From: DATHTC01 sp035456465
Lineage (GTDB): Bacteria; Actinomycetota; Thermoleophilia; Gaiellales; Gaiellaceae
Reading direction: 5' to 3'
Length of the DNA stretch: 64,000 bases
Assembly (NCBI GenBank): GCA_035456465.1
Contig: DATIDD010000093.1
Span: 28,079-92,078 of the forward strand
Position numbers and translations under genes: made by a program. Positions 8,368 through 17,115 of the stretch are shown here, in pieces (the stretch's first letter is position 1; the number at the start of each line of letters is the position of its first letter). The notes under the pieces were generated by a model. It saw only the letters and a list, made by a program, of their open reading frames with translations. It had not been told where the DNA came from and searched no databases.

Positions 8368-9550
8368 GGGCGATCATGATACGAGCCGCCCCGAGCGCGA
8401 CCGCCGCCGCGGCGGCCAGGAGCGCGGCGACGATCGCGCCGAGCGGGCGAACGTCCCGCACGTCGCGCCCAGGAGCGCCGGTGGGCTCGGCCACCGGGGA
8501 GGCGTCGTGGCTCTGCACCGGGCGCTCGACCGCAGGGACGACGTGACGGCCCACCGGCGTCGCCGTCGGCGGGACGCCCCGGTCGGCACGCCCTCCGGCG
8601 CGCGTACGGACGTCGCCGGTGGCGGTGCGCTCGCCGACGGCATCGGGCCGAGCGTGAACGAAGCCGGCCCATCCCGGCGAGACGGCGCCCGCACTCGCCG
8701 CAACAGGGCGTGACACACCCATTCCCGGCCGGCGCGCACGGCGTGCCGGCGCGGAGGCGGGAGCCCGCTCCCACCGCAGCGGCGGCAGCGCGTCGGCCGC
8801 CGGCGCGCCGTCCGCGGCCGTCTGCGCGGCAACGGCATCGGCCGGGGCGGACGCGACCGGCGTCGCCGCCGGCCGGGCGGCATCGGCTGCGGCAGGACGC
8901 GCGGGCTCCGACGTCGCGGCGGGAACGGTCTGTGCGGCGGGCTCTGCGGGGGCAATCGGCCGCGCCGTCGCCGGGGCCGCCCCCTCCGGAGCCGCCGCGG
9001 CCGGCGGAGCGGCGGCCGGCTGGGCGATCGGCTGTGGTGCCGCGACCGGCGCAAGCGCCGCAGGCTCGGCCGGAGGCGCTGCGGCGGACGGTCGGGGCAG
9101 CAGGCCCAACGGGTCAACGTACCCGTGCTCGTCGGCGGTCCGACGGACGCCCAGATGGAGATGAGGCGTGGTGGTGACGCGGTCGTTGCTCTCGCCCACG
9201 ACGCCGACCCGGGCTCCCTCGCCCACCGCCTGACCGCGCGCGACGGCGAGCGCGCCGAGCTGGACGAGCGTGATCGAGTAGCCGTCCGCGGTCTCGATCG
9301 TCGCCGCGTGTCCCATCCCCGGGAGCACGCCGGCGAAGCTGACCGTGCCGGCCGCCGGGGCGACGACCGCGGCGCCCAGATCGCAGCCGATGTCGATCCC
9401 GCGATGCTGGCCGCCTGCATACGGATCGTCGCCGAGGGAGTACGGACGGACGACCGGCCCCTCGCAAGGCCAGCCCCACGCAGCGGCGGCGGCGGACGGC
9501 GCTGCGCCCAGCGCGAGCGCGACGATCGTGACCACGACGCAGCGGAGCAT
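8150..9550 (-). CDS. secreted/membrane-anchored M23 (LytM-type) metallopeptidase with Ala/Pro-rich linker
   Basis: Likely cell-wall endopeptidase. The start at ATG 9550 is supported by GGAGG 6 nt upstream. A signal peptide (MLRCVVVTIVALALGAAPSAA) leads into a LytM domain with the zinc-binding HxxxD in QHRGIDIGCD and HxH in PHLHLGV. About 200 residues of Ala/Pro-rich linker end in a hydrophobic segment (PLGAIVAALLAAAAAVALGA). The frame then continues about 70 residues into metG (218-nt overlap), giving an Arg-rich tail with no domain. One base fewer in the GGGG run at 8389-8392 would instead end the protein at a TGA at 8374-8376, just before the metG ATG. The 3' end is therefore doubtful. Confidence 0.8.
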   Translation of the reverse strand: MLRCVVVTIVALALGAAPSAAAAAWGWPCEGPVVRPYSLGDDPYAGGQHRGIDIGCDLGAAVVAPAAGTVSFAGVLPGMGHAATIETADGYSITLVQLGALAVARGQAVGEGARVGVVGESNDRVTTTPHLHLGVRRTADEHGYVDPLGLLPRPSAAAPPAEPAALAPVAAPQPIAQPAAAPPAAAAPEGAAPATARPIAPAEPAAQTVPAATSEPARPAAADAARPAATPVASAPADAVAAQTAADGAPAADALPPLRWERAPASAPARRARRPGMGVSRPVAASAGAVSPGWAGFVHARPDAVGERTATGDVRTRAGGRADRGVPPTATPVGRHVVPAVERPVQSHDASPVAEPTGAPGRDVRDVRPLGAIVAALLAAAAAVALGAARIMIAHARRLSEDPRRAGVAVCERATAHRPRGGIRGTGRHLRAVPPLERRPRADGLGHRRARHARHGDRRPGRALAA

Positions 9551-9637
9551 GGGCGACCTCCATGGAGCCATGTGTGTTGTCGGAATTGCGAACGTCGCGT
9601 CCACGGTAGCGAGAGCGCTGGACGTTGTCAAGGCTGG

Positions 9638-10438
9638 CTACAGCGAGCCGCGGTACAGGCGGTTGCGCGCCACGCCCGTCAGCCGGGCGACGATGTCCGC
9701 GGCCTGTCGCCGGGGCAATCCCGCGGCGACCAGCTCGCCCACGGCGGCGACCGCCTCGCCCTCGTCGAGCTCGGCCGGTGCCTCACCGAGGACGAGCACG
9801 ATCTCGCCGCGCGGTGGCTCCGCGAAGCGCTGGGCCAGCTCGTCCGCCGTCCCCCGCGCGACCTCCTCGAACTGCTTCGTCAGCTCTCGGCACACCGCCA
9901 CCGGTCGCTCCGGGAGCCGTGCCGCGAGCGACGCGAGCGTGGCCGGCAGGCGCCGGGGCGACTCGAACGCGACCACGGCCCAGGGCCACCGCGCCAGCTC
10001 CTCCCACAGCGCCGCCAGAGCAGCGCCGCGGCGCGGGAGGTAGCCGACGAACTGGTACCGCTCCCCGACGAGCCCGCTGACGACGAGCGCCGTCTCGACG
10101 GCCGACGGACCGGGCAGCACGGTGACGGGCAGCCCCTCCTCCAGGGCCGCCGCTACGAGACGACCACCGGGATCGCTGATCCCGGGCAGGCCCGCGTCGG
10201 AGACGAGCGCGACGCGCTCCGCGGCGCGCAGCCGCCGGAGGACCTCGGCGGCGCGCGCCGCCTCGTTGTGCTCGTGGTACGAGACGAGCTGCGCCTGGAT
10301 CCCGTGCCGACCCAGGAGGATCCTGGTGCGACGGGTGTCCTCGCAGAGGACGACGTCCGCCTCGCGCAGCTCTCGGAGCACGCGCAGCGTCACGTCCTCG
10401 AGGTTTCCGATCGGCGTCGCGCAGACGGCGAGCGGCAT
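9638..10438 (-). CDS. rsmI: 16S rRNA (cytidine-1402 2'-O) methyltransferase
   Basis: 2'-O-methylates C1402 in the decoding centre of 16S rRNA. The 266-residue protein starts at ATG 10438 with LAVCATPIGNLEDVTLR, followed by CEDTRRTRILL, the SDAGLPGISDPG loop and the VTVLPGPSAVETALVVSGL segment, all hallmark motifs of the tetrapyrrole-methylase-fold RsmI family. A C-terminal extension (GLPRRQAADIVARLTGVARNRLY) is typical of the family. Its start overlaps the ROK kinase stop by 1 nt (TGATG). Confidence 0.95.
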   Translation of the reverse strand: MPLAVCATPIGNLEDVTLRVLRELREADVVLCEDTRRTRILLGRHGIQAQLVSYHEHNEAARAAEVLRRLRAAERVALVSDAGLPGISDPGGRLVAAALEEGLPVTVLPGPSAVETALVVSGLVGERYQFVGYLPRRGAALAALWEELARWPWAVVAFESPRRLPATLASLAARLPERPVAVCRELTKQFEEVARGTADELAQRFAEPPRGEIVLVLGEAPAELDEGEAVAAVGELVAAGLPRRQAADIVARLTGVARNRLYRGSL

Positions 10439-11340
10439 CAGCGCGCCGCGGCGAGCGCCTCGTACCCGACGAGGGCGGCGCCGACGAGGCCGGCGCCCGC
10501 TCCGAGCTTCGCACGGACGACCCGCACTCGGTCCCCGGCGGGAGCGAGAGCCTCTCGCCTCACGACCTCGCGCGCCGGCTCGAGGATGAAGTCGCCGGCC
10601 GCCGAGAAGCCTCCACCGACGACGACCAGCTCGGGGTCGAACAGGTTCACGAGGCTGCCGATCCCCGACCCGAGCTTGCGCCCGACCTCACGCAGGATCC
10701 CGACGGCGCACTCGTCGCCGTCCTCCGCGAGCTCGACGAGGCTGCGCGCGTCCGCCTTCGGCCCGAACGCCTCCCGGGCGAGCGCCGACACGGCCGTCCC
10801 GGAGGCGAATGCCTCGAGGTGCCCGCGCCCCGTGCACGTGCCCTGGCACGGAGGGCCGTCGTGCTCGACGACGATGTGGCCGATCTCGGCCCAGCCGCGG
10901 TACAGCGACCCGCCGAGGACGAAGCCGCCGCCGACACCGGTCCCGAGGGTCAGCATCACCATCGACCGCGTCCCGGCCCCGGCGCCGAAGCGCCACTCCG
11001 CGAAGGTCGCCGCGTTCGCGTCGTTCACGACGCCCACGGGCAGGCCGAATCGCTCGCGGAAGCGGTCGTCGAGATCGACCTCCGCGAGCGGGGTGTTGAC
11101 CGCCGAGCCGACCGTGCGTCCCGTCTCGCGGTCGATGCGCGTGGGGACGCCGATCCCGAGCGCCGCCACGCTGTCGTCGACGAGGTCCGCGACGCCGCCG
11201 TCGATCGCCTCGAACAGCGCCGCCTGGGAGGCGGGCGTCTGCAGCTCTCGGCGCTCGCGCACGGTGCCGCCCGCGTCGACGAGTCCGACGGCGATCTTCG
11301 TCCCGCCCACGTCGACGCCGATCACCAGAGGCTCCGCCAT
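10438..11340 (-). CDS. glk: ROK-family glucokinase-type sugar kinase
   Basis: Phosphorylates a hexose, probably glucose, using ATP. The 300-residue protein begins with the phosphate-1 motif VIGVDVGGTKIAVGL, has the sugar-binding NDANAATFAEWRFG and GTGVGGGFVL, and carries the ROK zinc-site region EIGHIVVEHDGPPCQGTCTGRGHLE. In that region one cysteine of the usual CxCGxxGCxE is replaced by His. Substrate specificity cannot be read directly. It is the first gene of the minus-strand run into rsmI. Confidence 0.85.
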   Translation of the reverse strand: MAEPLVIGVDVGGTKIAVGLVDAGGTVRERRELQTPASQAALFEAIDGGVADLVDDSVAALGIGVPTRIDRETGRTVGSAVNTPLAEVDLDDRFRERFGLPVGVVNDANAATFAEWRFGAGAGTRSMVMLTLGTGVGGGFVLGGSLYRGWAEIGHIVVEHDGPPCQGTCTGRGHLEAFASGTAVSALAREAFGPKADARSLVELAEDGDECAVGILREVGRKLGSGIGSLVNLFDPELVVVGGGFSAAGDFILEPAREVVRREALAPAGDRVRVVRAKLGAGAGLVGAALVGYEALAAAR

Positions 11341-11366
11341 AGGCCGCGGCTACCATACCCGGCCGC

Positions 11367-12530
11367 ATGGCGGCCCAGGACAAGCCCTATCGCGTCTATC
11401 GCGGCGGACGCACGAAGGGCAAGGTCCCGACGCTTCCGCCGCCCGAACGGGCGCCGCGCCGGGACGGTCGCCGCGCCGCCGCGGGTGCCCCGATGGCGCA
11501 GGAGCAGCCGGAGCGCGTCCGTCGCGTCTCGTGGGGACGGCGGATCGGGATCGCGATCGTCGTCCTGCTCGTCGTGGTCCTCGTCTGGGCCGTCGCCTCG
11601 TTCCTGGCCGTCCGGAGCGGCGTCCGCGAGGCCAACGCGAGGCTGGACGACGGAACGCGCGCGACGCTCGCGCCCGACACGGGGTCGCTGCTGTCGACCA
11701 CGAGCGTGATCCTCCTCCTCGGCACCGATCACTCGGAGACGATCGCCGACCGGCAGGGCGCGCGGCGCTCCGACTCGATCATGCTCGTCCGCACCGACCC
11801 GCGCCGCGGGAGGCTGACCTTCCTGTCGATCCCCCGCGACCTCCAGGTCGAGGTGCCGGGCGTCGGCACGCAGAAGATCAACGCTGCGGCCCAGTTCGGT
11901 GGGCCGGCGCTCGCGATCCGGACGATTCGCGCCTTCACCGGCGTCCGCGTCAACCACGTCGCGGTCGTCGACTTCGGCGACTTCGAGGAGCTGGTCGACG
12001 CGCTCGGGGGGATCACGATCGACGTTCCCAAGCCGATCCTCTCGAAGCGGTTCGACTGCCCGTACCCGACCGAGGAGCGGTGCGCGCGCTGGGAGGGCTG
12101 GCGATTCGCGGCCGGGAAGCAGAAGATGGACGGCCGGCGAGCGCTGATCTACTCGCGGATCCGCGTCAACCAGCTCGACCCGGCCGAGTCGGACCTCACC
12201 CGCGGCGAGCGGCAGCAGGCCGTGACGCAGGCGATCATGCGGCGCATGTTGAGCCCGGTGACGCTCGCGAAGATGCCGTTCGTCGGCGACGAGCTGACCG
12301 CTCCGGTCGCGACCGACCTCTCCAGCTGGCAGTTCACGCAGCTCGCGTGGGTCAAGTTCCGGGCCGACGACGGGCGGTCGGTGCACTGCCGCCTCGGCGG
12401 CGAGGACTCCGGCGGGACGCTGATCCCGACGGAGGAGAACCGGAACGTCGTCTCCATGTTCCTCGGCGTGTCGGCGCCGCAGCCGCCGGCACCGGGATCG
12501 CTGTTCGCGCCCGGTTGCCGGGTCGGGTAG
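11367..12530 (+). CDS. LytR-CpsA-Psr (LCP) family cell-wall glycopolymer ligase
   Basis: Probable transferase attaching teichoic-acid- or arabinogalactan-like polymers to peptidoglycan from a lipid-linked donor. The 387-residue protein has a ~55-residue basic cytoplasmic tail, one membrane segment (about residues 58-81, IAIVVLLVVVLVWAVASFL) and an extracellular LCP domain. That domain shows LLLGTDHSE, RRSDSIMLVRTDP, LSIPRDLQVEVPG and KINAAAQFGGP, then a catalytic-type Arg in the YSRIRVN segment. Divergently transcribed from glk. Confidence 0.9.
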   Translation: MAAQDKPYRVYRGGRTKGKVPTLPPPERAPRRDGRRAAAGAPMAQEQPERVRRVSWGRRIGIAIVVLLVVVLVWAVASFLAVRSGVREANARLDDGTRATLAPDTGSLLSTTSVILLLGTDHSETIADRQGARRSDSIMLVRTDPRRGRLTFLSIPRDLQVEVPGVGTQKINAAAQFGGPALAIRTIRAFTGVRVNHVAVVDFGDFEELVDALGGITIDVPKPILSKRFDCPYPTEERCARWEGWRFAAGKQKMDGRRALIYSRIRVNQLDPAESDLTRGERQQAVTQAIMRRMLSPVTLAKMPFVGDELTAPVATDLSSWQFTQLAWVKFRADDGRSVHCRLGGEDSGGTLIPTEENRNVVSMFLGVSAPQPPAPGSLFAPGCRVG

Positions 12531-12540
12531 GCGACGCGGC

Positions 12541-12804
12541 GTGGGGATCCTCTCGTGGATCGTGTTCGGGCTCCTGGCCGGAGCGGTGGCGCGGCTGTTC
12601 GTCTCGGGGACCGGCGGGATCGGCTGCCTCGGGACGATCGCCGTGGGCATCGTCGGGGCGCTGATCGGCGGCCTCGTCGGCCAGGTCGTGCTCGGCGAGG
12701 ACGTGGAGTTCGGCTGGGACGTGGGCCCGTTCCTGCTCGCTGTCGTGGGCGCGGTCGTGTTCCTGCTGGTGCTCCGCGCCGTCGGCGGGCGCGGCCGGCT
12801 CTGA
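12541..12804 (+). CDS. GlsB/YeaQ/YmgE-family (transglycosylase-associated) membrane protein
   Basis: An 87-residue small membrane protein starting at GTG 12541, 10 nt after the LCP gene. It is almost entirely hydrophobic with the Gly-rich pattern of the family: GLLAGAVARLF, GCLGTIAVGIVGALIGGLVG and a third C-terminal segment. The family is linked to envelope stress, but the biochemical role is unknown. Probably cotranscribed with the LCP gene. Confidence 0.85.
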   Translation: MGILSWIVFGLLAGAVARLFVSGTGGIGCLGTIAVGIVGALIGGLVGQVVLGEDVEFGWDVGPFLLAVVGAVVFLLVLRAVGGRGRL

Positions 12805-12806
12805 CC

Positions 12807-13178
12807 ATGCGGATCCGCCGCGTCGTCCCCGACGTGCGGACGGAGCGCATGCGCGAGAGCATCTCGTTCTACGAGGACGTGATCGGGCTGGAGGTCGGGA
12901 TGGACCTCGGCTGGATCGTCACGCTCGGCTCGACGACGAGCGAGTCGGCGCAGCTGAGCCTGATGGAGTCCGACGCGACCGCGGCGGTCGTCCCGAACGT
13001 GACGATCGAGGTCGAGGACGTCGACGCGGTGCATGCCGCCGCGATCGAGCACGGCGCCACGGTCGTGCACCCGCTCACGGACGAGCAGTGGGGCGTGAGG
13101 CGCTTCTTCGTCGAGGACCCGAACGGCGTGGTAGTCAACGTGATGCAGCACGTGAAGCCGACGCCCACGCGCGCCTGA
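12807..13178 (+). CDS. VOC-superfamily (glyoxalase/bleomycin-resistance fold) protein
   Basis: A 123-residue single-domain protein starting at ATG 12807, two bases after the preceding stop. It shows the VOC pattern VRTERMRESISFYEDVIGLEVG near the N-terminus and the C-terminal RRFFVEDPNGVVVNVMQH, which supplies a conserved metal-ligand-type region. The substrate is not predictable. It probably belongs to the LCP operon by spacing only. Confidence 0.85.
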   Translation: MRIRRVVPDVRTERMRESISFYEDVIGLEVGMDLGWIVTLGSTTSESAQLSLMESDATAAVVPNVTIEVEDVDAVHAAAIEHGATVVHPLTDEQWGVRRFFVEDPNGVVVNVMQHVKPTPTRA

Positions 13179-13218
13179 CCACCGGTGTCGCAGCGCGACT
13201 TCGGGCCCGGAGCGGTCG

Positions 13219-13506
13219 TCAGTCGGCCGCGGCCGCCTTCTTCTCGGCCGGCTTGTCGGCCCCGCCGCCCGCGTCGCCCGGGGATGACCCGCCGGAATCG
13301 CCCGAGTCCTTCGCCGGCTTCCGGTTGCCGCGCCCGTAGTCCGTCGAGTAGAAGCCCGAGCCCTTGAAGTGCACCGCCACCGGGTAGAGCACGCGCTCGA
13401 CGGGAGCCGCCCCGCACACCTCACACGTGGCCGGCGGCGCGTCGCTCATCCGCTGGAACAACTCGAAGACGTGGTTGTTCGGGCAGCGGTACTCGTAGAT
13501 CGGCAT
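13219..13506 (-). CDS. FmdB-family zinc-ribbon protein
   Basis: A 95-residue protein starting at ATG 13506 with the family N-terminus MPIYEYRCPNNHVFELFQRM and a second Cys pair CEVCGAAPVERVL, together a zinc ribbon. The family motif GSGFYSTDY follows. The tail is a low-complexity Gly/Ser/Lys/Ala-rich segment of about 35 residues. The function of the family is not well established; several members are annotated as putative regulators. Confidence 0.9.
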   Translation of the reverse strand: MPIYEYRCPNNHVFELFQRMSDAPPATCEVCGAAPVERVLYPVAVHFKGSGFYSTDYGRGNRKPAKDSGDSGGSSPGDAGGGADKPAEKKAAAAD

Positions 13507-13568
13507 GGCGCCGAAACGTAGCACTCTGCCCCGTCGGCCCCGGGCCCGCCGCTACCGTTCTGTCGCCC

Positions 13569-15248
13569 GTGGCGCAAACGGCACCGACCACCCCCGCGAA
13601 GCCGCCGGCGGCGGGCCGCTCCCGCGAGCGACGGCTCGAGCTCGGCCGCGACCTTCCCGACCGGGCCTACGGCGCGGTCGTGGCGGGCTGCGTCGCCGCC
13701 GTCGGCGCCTTTCTCGCGCTGCGGCTCACCGCCTGGCCGCCGCACGAGGACGAGACGCTTGCGCTCTACATCGGCCGAGGCTCGCTCGGCGACCTCGCCG
13801 ACACCGTCCTCGGCGAGCGCGGCGGCGCCCCGCTCCACTACGTCTTCGCGTGGCTCGTCGCGCACGTGGGGGGCGGCCTCGGAGGGCTCCGGCTCGTGTC
13901 GGCCGCGTTCGCGCTGGCCTCGATCCCGCTCGCGGCCGAGCTCGTCCGGCGGCTCACCGACCGCCTCACGGCCGCGCTCGCCACCGCGCTCCTGTCGACG
14001 AGCTGGGTGCTCCTCTTCCACGCCGTCTACGCGCGCATGTACTCGATCTTCCTGTTCACGAGCCTGCTCTCGTACCTCGCCCTGCTCGCCGCGTTACGTG
14101 ACGGCGGCCTGCGCCGCTGGGCGCTGTGGGCGGCCGCGATCCTGCTTTGCGTCGCGACGCACCCGTACGGGGCGCTCGTGCTCGCGTCCCAGGGCCTGTT
14201 CGTGCTGCTCGCGCGCGAGCGCCTGCGCGAGGCCGTTCCGGCGGGGCTCGCCGTCGTCGCGCTCGGGACGCCGTTCTGGATCACCGATCTCGTGCTCGCG
14301 GGGCGCTTCGGGGTCGGCGTCGGGGGCGGCGGCGCGCGGCTGGGAGGCCCCTTCGCGGTCGCCTCCTACCTCGGCGACGTGGCGGCGGACTTCTCCTCGG
14401 GCCCGGTCGTGCTCCCCGTCGTACTCGCGCTCGCCGCCGGCGGTGGCGTGGTGCTCTGGCGACAGCGGCGGCGGAGCGCGTTGATCGCGCTCGCCGCGTT
14501 CGGCACACCGACGCTCGCGTTCCTGGCCGCCCGACTCGGCTCCTCGGCGGCGCCCGAGACCCGGCACCTCATCTTCACGCTGCCGTTCTTCACGATGCTC
14601 GTCGCGACCGCGCTCGTCGCCGTCGCGCGCAGCGGCCGCGAAGGGGCCGACCGAGCGGCGGCGCTCACGGCCGCGCTGCTCCTGGTCGGCGGCGTGGCGT
14701 GGGCCTGGCAGAAGACGCCGCTGCTGTTCGAGGGCGAGCCGGCGGCCGCGCGGGAGGCGCGCGACGCCGCTGCCGACTGGCTGCTCGCGGGCGGTCGGCC
14801 GGACGACGTGCTGATGGGCTACGAGCCGGTGTTCCTCGAGGCGTGGGAGCGCGACGCGTCGTTCAGCCGGCTGGTGCTGCCGCGGGCCGACTCGAGGCTC
14901 GCCGCGAAGACGCTCGAGCAGGCGGCGCGTCCGCTCGGCCGCGCGGTCTGGGTCTTCGACGCCGCGGACACGACGAACTACGAGCAGGCGCTGGCCATCG
15001 TCCGGCGGCTGCCGCGACCGGCGGCGGCGTTCGAGGCCCGCGCCTTCGGGCCGTACCTCGTGATCCGCACCCGCGAACCGGTGCGCACGCCCGAGCGCTA
15101 CGTCGAGCTCGCCGCGAGCACGATGGTGACCGGGAAGACGCTGACGATCGGCGACGCCGACATCAACTTCGCGACGGTGAACCGGATCGCGGAGCGGCTC
15201 GGCTACGAGGCGTCGTCGAGCCGCTCGCGCTCGACGAGCTCCCGGTAG
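13569..15248 (+). CDS. GT-C-fold membrane glycosyltransferase-like protein
   Basis: A 559-residue polytopic membrane protein starting at GTG 13569. The first extracytoplasmic loop after TM1 carries an acidic motif (WPPHEDETLALYIG), as in GT39/ArnT-like GT-C enzymes that use polyprenyl-phosphate sugars. A second loop has HAVYARMYS, matching the conserved Arg-Met/Tyr region. About 8-10 membrane segments run to residue ~390, then a soluble C-terminal domain follows. Donor and acceptor are unknown. It overlaps the convergent small gene by 46 nt. Confidence 0.7.
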   Translation: MAQTAPTTPAKPPAAGRSRERRLELGRDLPDRAYGAVVAGCVAAVGAFLALRLTAWPPHEDETLALYIGRGSLGDLADTVLGERGGAPLHYVFAWLVAHVGGGLGGLRLVSAAFALASIPLAAELVRRLTDRLTAALATALLSTSWVLLFHAVYARMYSIFLFTSLLSYLALLAALRDGGLRRWALWAAAILLCVATHPYGALVLASQGLFVLLARERLREAVPAGLAVVALGTPFWITDLVLAGRFGVGVGGGGARLGGPFAVASYLGDVAADFSSGPVVLPVVLALAAGGGVVLWRQRRRSALIALAAFGTPTLAFLAARLGSSAAPETRHLIFTLPFFTMLVATALVAVARSGREGADRAAALTAALLLVGGVAWAWQKTPLLFEGEPAAAREARDAAADWLLAGGRPDDVLMGYEPVFLEAWERDASFSRLVLPRADSRLAAKTLEQAARPLGRAVWVFDAADTTNYEQALAIVRRLPRPAAAFEARAFGPYLVIRTREPVRTPERYVELAASTMVTGKTLTIGDADINFATVNRIAERLGYEASSSRSRSTSSR

Positions 15249-15412
15249 CACGGCGCGTCCTCGAACGCGGCCAGTCCGGCGGGCGTCTCGCGACGGCGCG
15301 GGCGCGGGCGCAGCCGGCGGCCGGCGGCGACCGCCGCGCCTGCGCCGACGAGGCCGCCGATCAGGAACGACCGCACCTTGTCGCGCTTCCCCTGCCGCCC
15401 CTCGCCGTCCAT
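15203..15412 (-). CDS. small single-pass membrane protein
   Basis: A 69-residue protein from ATG 15412 with a basic N-terminus (KRDKVR), one short hydrophobic segment (SFLIGGLVGAGAAVAAG) and a very Arg-rich region, then a soluble tail. Its 3' end overlaps the convergent glycosyltransferase-like gene. No family was recognised. The gene is plausible because the hydrophobic segment and charge pattern are coherent, but it is short. Confidence 0.45.
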   Translation of the reverse strand: MDGEGRQGKRDKVRSFLIGGLVGAGAAVAAGRRLRPRPRRRETPAGLAAFEDAPCYRELVERERLDDAS

Positions 15413-15427
15413 CGGCAGGATCCTCTC

Positions 15428-16231
15428 ATGCTCGTCTGCTCGCTCGGCGACCTCCTGCTCGACGTGATCGTGCGCCTCGACGCGCCGATCGCCGCCGACA
15501 CCGACACCGACGCGCACACCTACGTGGGCGCGGGCGGCCAGGCGGCGAACGTCGCGGCGTGGGTGGTCGCGCTCGGCGACCGGGCGCGATTCCTGGGCAA
15601 GCGGGCGCACGACGCTGCGGGCAGGACGGTCGCGGACGAGCTGCGCGCGCTGGGCGTCGAGCTCGCCGGGCCGGCGGTGGAGGCCGGCACGGGCACCGTC
15701 GTCTCCCTCGCGCAGGCCGACGGGACGCGCTCGATGCTGTCCGACCGCGGCGTCGCGACGACGTTCGCGCCCTCGGAGCTGGACGAGGCCTGGCTCGAAG
15801 GCTGCGACTGGCTGCACCTGCCGGCGTACTCGCTCGCTCGCGAGCCCCTCCGGTCGACCGCGCTCGCCGCGGCACGCGTCGTGCCACGCGTCAGCGTCGA
15901 CCTCTCCTCGACCGCCGCGATCGACGAGATGGGGCGCGAGACCCTCCTGTCGCTGCTCGACGAGGTGCGCCCCGCGCTCGTGCTCGCGTCCGAGGCGGAG
16001 GCCGGGCTCGTCGGCCCCGTCGAGGCCGACACCGTGGTCGTCCACGCCGCCAGCGGCTGCGTCGTCCGCGACCGCGGAGGCGAGCACGCGCACGCCGCCG
16101 TGCCGGCCGAGGTCGTGGACGGCACCGGCGCCGGCGACGCCTTCGCGGCCGGCTTCCTGCTGGGCGGCTACGAGGTGGCGCTGCGGGCCGCGGCACGATG
16201 CATCGCGCAGATGGGTGCGATGCCGCGATGA
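15428..16231 (+). CDS. psuK: PfkB-family carbohydrate kinase, probable pseudouridine kinase
   Basis: A 267-residue ribokinase-fold protein starting at ATG 15428. It shows the N-terminal sugar-binding GAGGQAANVAAWVVALG and the C-terminal PfkB signature VVDGTGAGDAFAAGFLLGG with the catalytic Asp. The gene ends in an ATGA overlap with psuG, so the natural inference is phosphorylation of pseudouridine to pseudouridine-5'-phosphate for PsuG to cleave. Family membership is clear; the pseudouridine specificity rests on context. Confidence 0.8.
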   Translation: MLVCSLGDLLLDVIVRLDAPIAADTDTDAHTYVGAGGQAANVAAWVVALGDRARFLGKRAHDAAGRTVADELRALGVELAGPAVEAGTGTVVSLAQADGTRSMLSDRGVATTFAPSELDEAWLEGCDWLHLPAYSLAREPLRSTALAAARVVPRVSVDLSSTAAIDEMGRETLLSLLDEVRPALVLASEAEAGLVGPVEADTVVVHAASGCVVRDRGGEHAHAAVPAEVVDGTGAGDAFAAGFLLGGYEVALRAAARCIAQMGAMPR

Positions 16232-17115
16232 CGCTCGTCCACGTCGCCGACGAGGTGCGCGACGCGCTCGCCGCCGGGCGGCCGGTGGTCGCGCTCGAGA
16301 CGACGCTCGTCGCGCACGGCTTCCCGGCGGGCGAGGGCGTGGCGGTCGGGCTCGAGAGCGAGCGGCGCGTCCGCGCGTCCGGGGCGGTGCCGGCCACGAT
16401 CGGCGTGCTCGACGGCCGCGTCATCGTCGGCCTCACCGAGGCCGAGCTGGCGCGGTTCACGCCGGACGCGCGCAAGTGCGGCCCGCGTGACCTCGCCGCC
16501 GCCGCCGTCCAGGGCGTCGTCGGCGCGACGACGGTCGGCGGAACGGTCGCGGCCGCGCGCGCCGTCGGGATCCGGTTCGTGGGCACGGGCGGCCTCGGCG
16601 GCGTGCACCGCGGCTTCCCCTCGCCGCCGGACGTGTCCGCCGACCTCGGCGAGCTCGCGCGGAGCGAGGTGCTCGTCGTCTCGTCGGGCGTCAAGTCGCT
16701 GCTCGACGTGCCCGCGACGGCGGAGCTGCTCGAGACGCTGGGGATCCCCGTGCTCGGCTTCCGCACCGACGAGCTGCCGTTGTTCTACGCCGCCCGTGGC
16801 GGGCCGCCGGTGTCGGCGCGCGTCGAGTCGGCGGCGGAGGCCGCACGCGTCGCGCACGCGCACTGGACGCTCGGCCGCGCGGCGCTGCTGCTCGCGCGTC
16901 CCCCGGTCACGAGCCTCGACGGCGTCGAGCCGCTGATCGAGGCCGCGCTGGCCGAGGCCGACGCACGCGGCGTCCACGGCCAGGCGGTGACACCGTTCGT
17001 GCTCTCGTACCTCCACCGCGAGAGCGGCGGGCGCACCGAGCACGCGAACCTGGAGCTGATCGCGGACAACGTCGCCCTCGCGGGCGAGGTCGCAGCGGCG
17101 TACGCGTCGCTCTAG
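16228..17115 (+). CDS. psuG: pseudouridine-5'-phosphate glycosidase
   Basis: Reversibly cleaves the C-C glycosidic bond of pseudouridine-5'-phosphate to uracil and ribose-5-phosphate. The 295-residue protein starts at ATG 16228. It shows VALETTLVAHGFP, TIGVLDGRVIVGLTEAEL, ARKCGPRDLAAA, GGTVAAARAVGIRFVGTGGLGGVHRG and VVSSGVKSLLDVPAT, which are the conserved blocks of the family including the catalytic Lys region. Translationally coupled to the PfkB kinase. Its TAG stop shares a CTAG with the convergent marR gene. Confidence 0.94.
   Translation: MTLVHVADEVRDALAAGRPVVALETTLVAHGFPAGEGVAVGLESERRVRASGAVPATIGVLDGRVIVGLTEAELARFTPDARKCGPRDLAAAAVQGVVGATTVGGTVAAARAVGIRFVGTGGLGGVHRGFPSPPDVSADLGELARSEVLVVSSGVKSLLDVPATAELLETLGIPVLGFRTDELPLFYAARGGPPVSARVESAAEAARVAHAHWTLGRAALLLARPPVTSLDGVEPLIEAALAEADARGVHGQAVTPFVLSYLHRESGGRTEHANLELIADNVALAGEVAAAYASL

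Noticed and set aside
9125..12664. A 1179-codon open frame on the plus strand
   Set aside because: It is antisense to rsmI, glk and the M23 gene and out of frame with LCP. Composition is typical of a GC-driven shadow.
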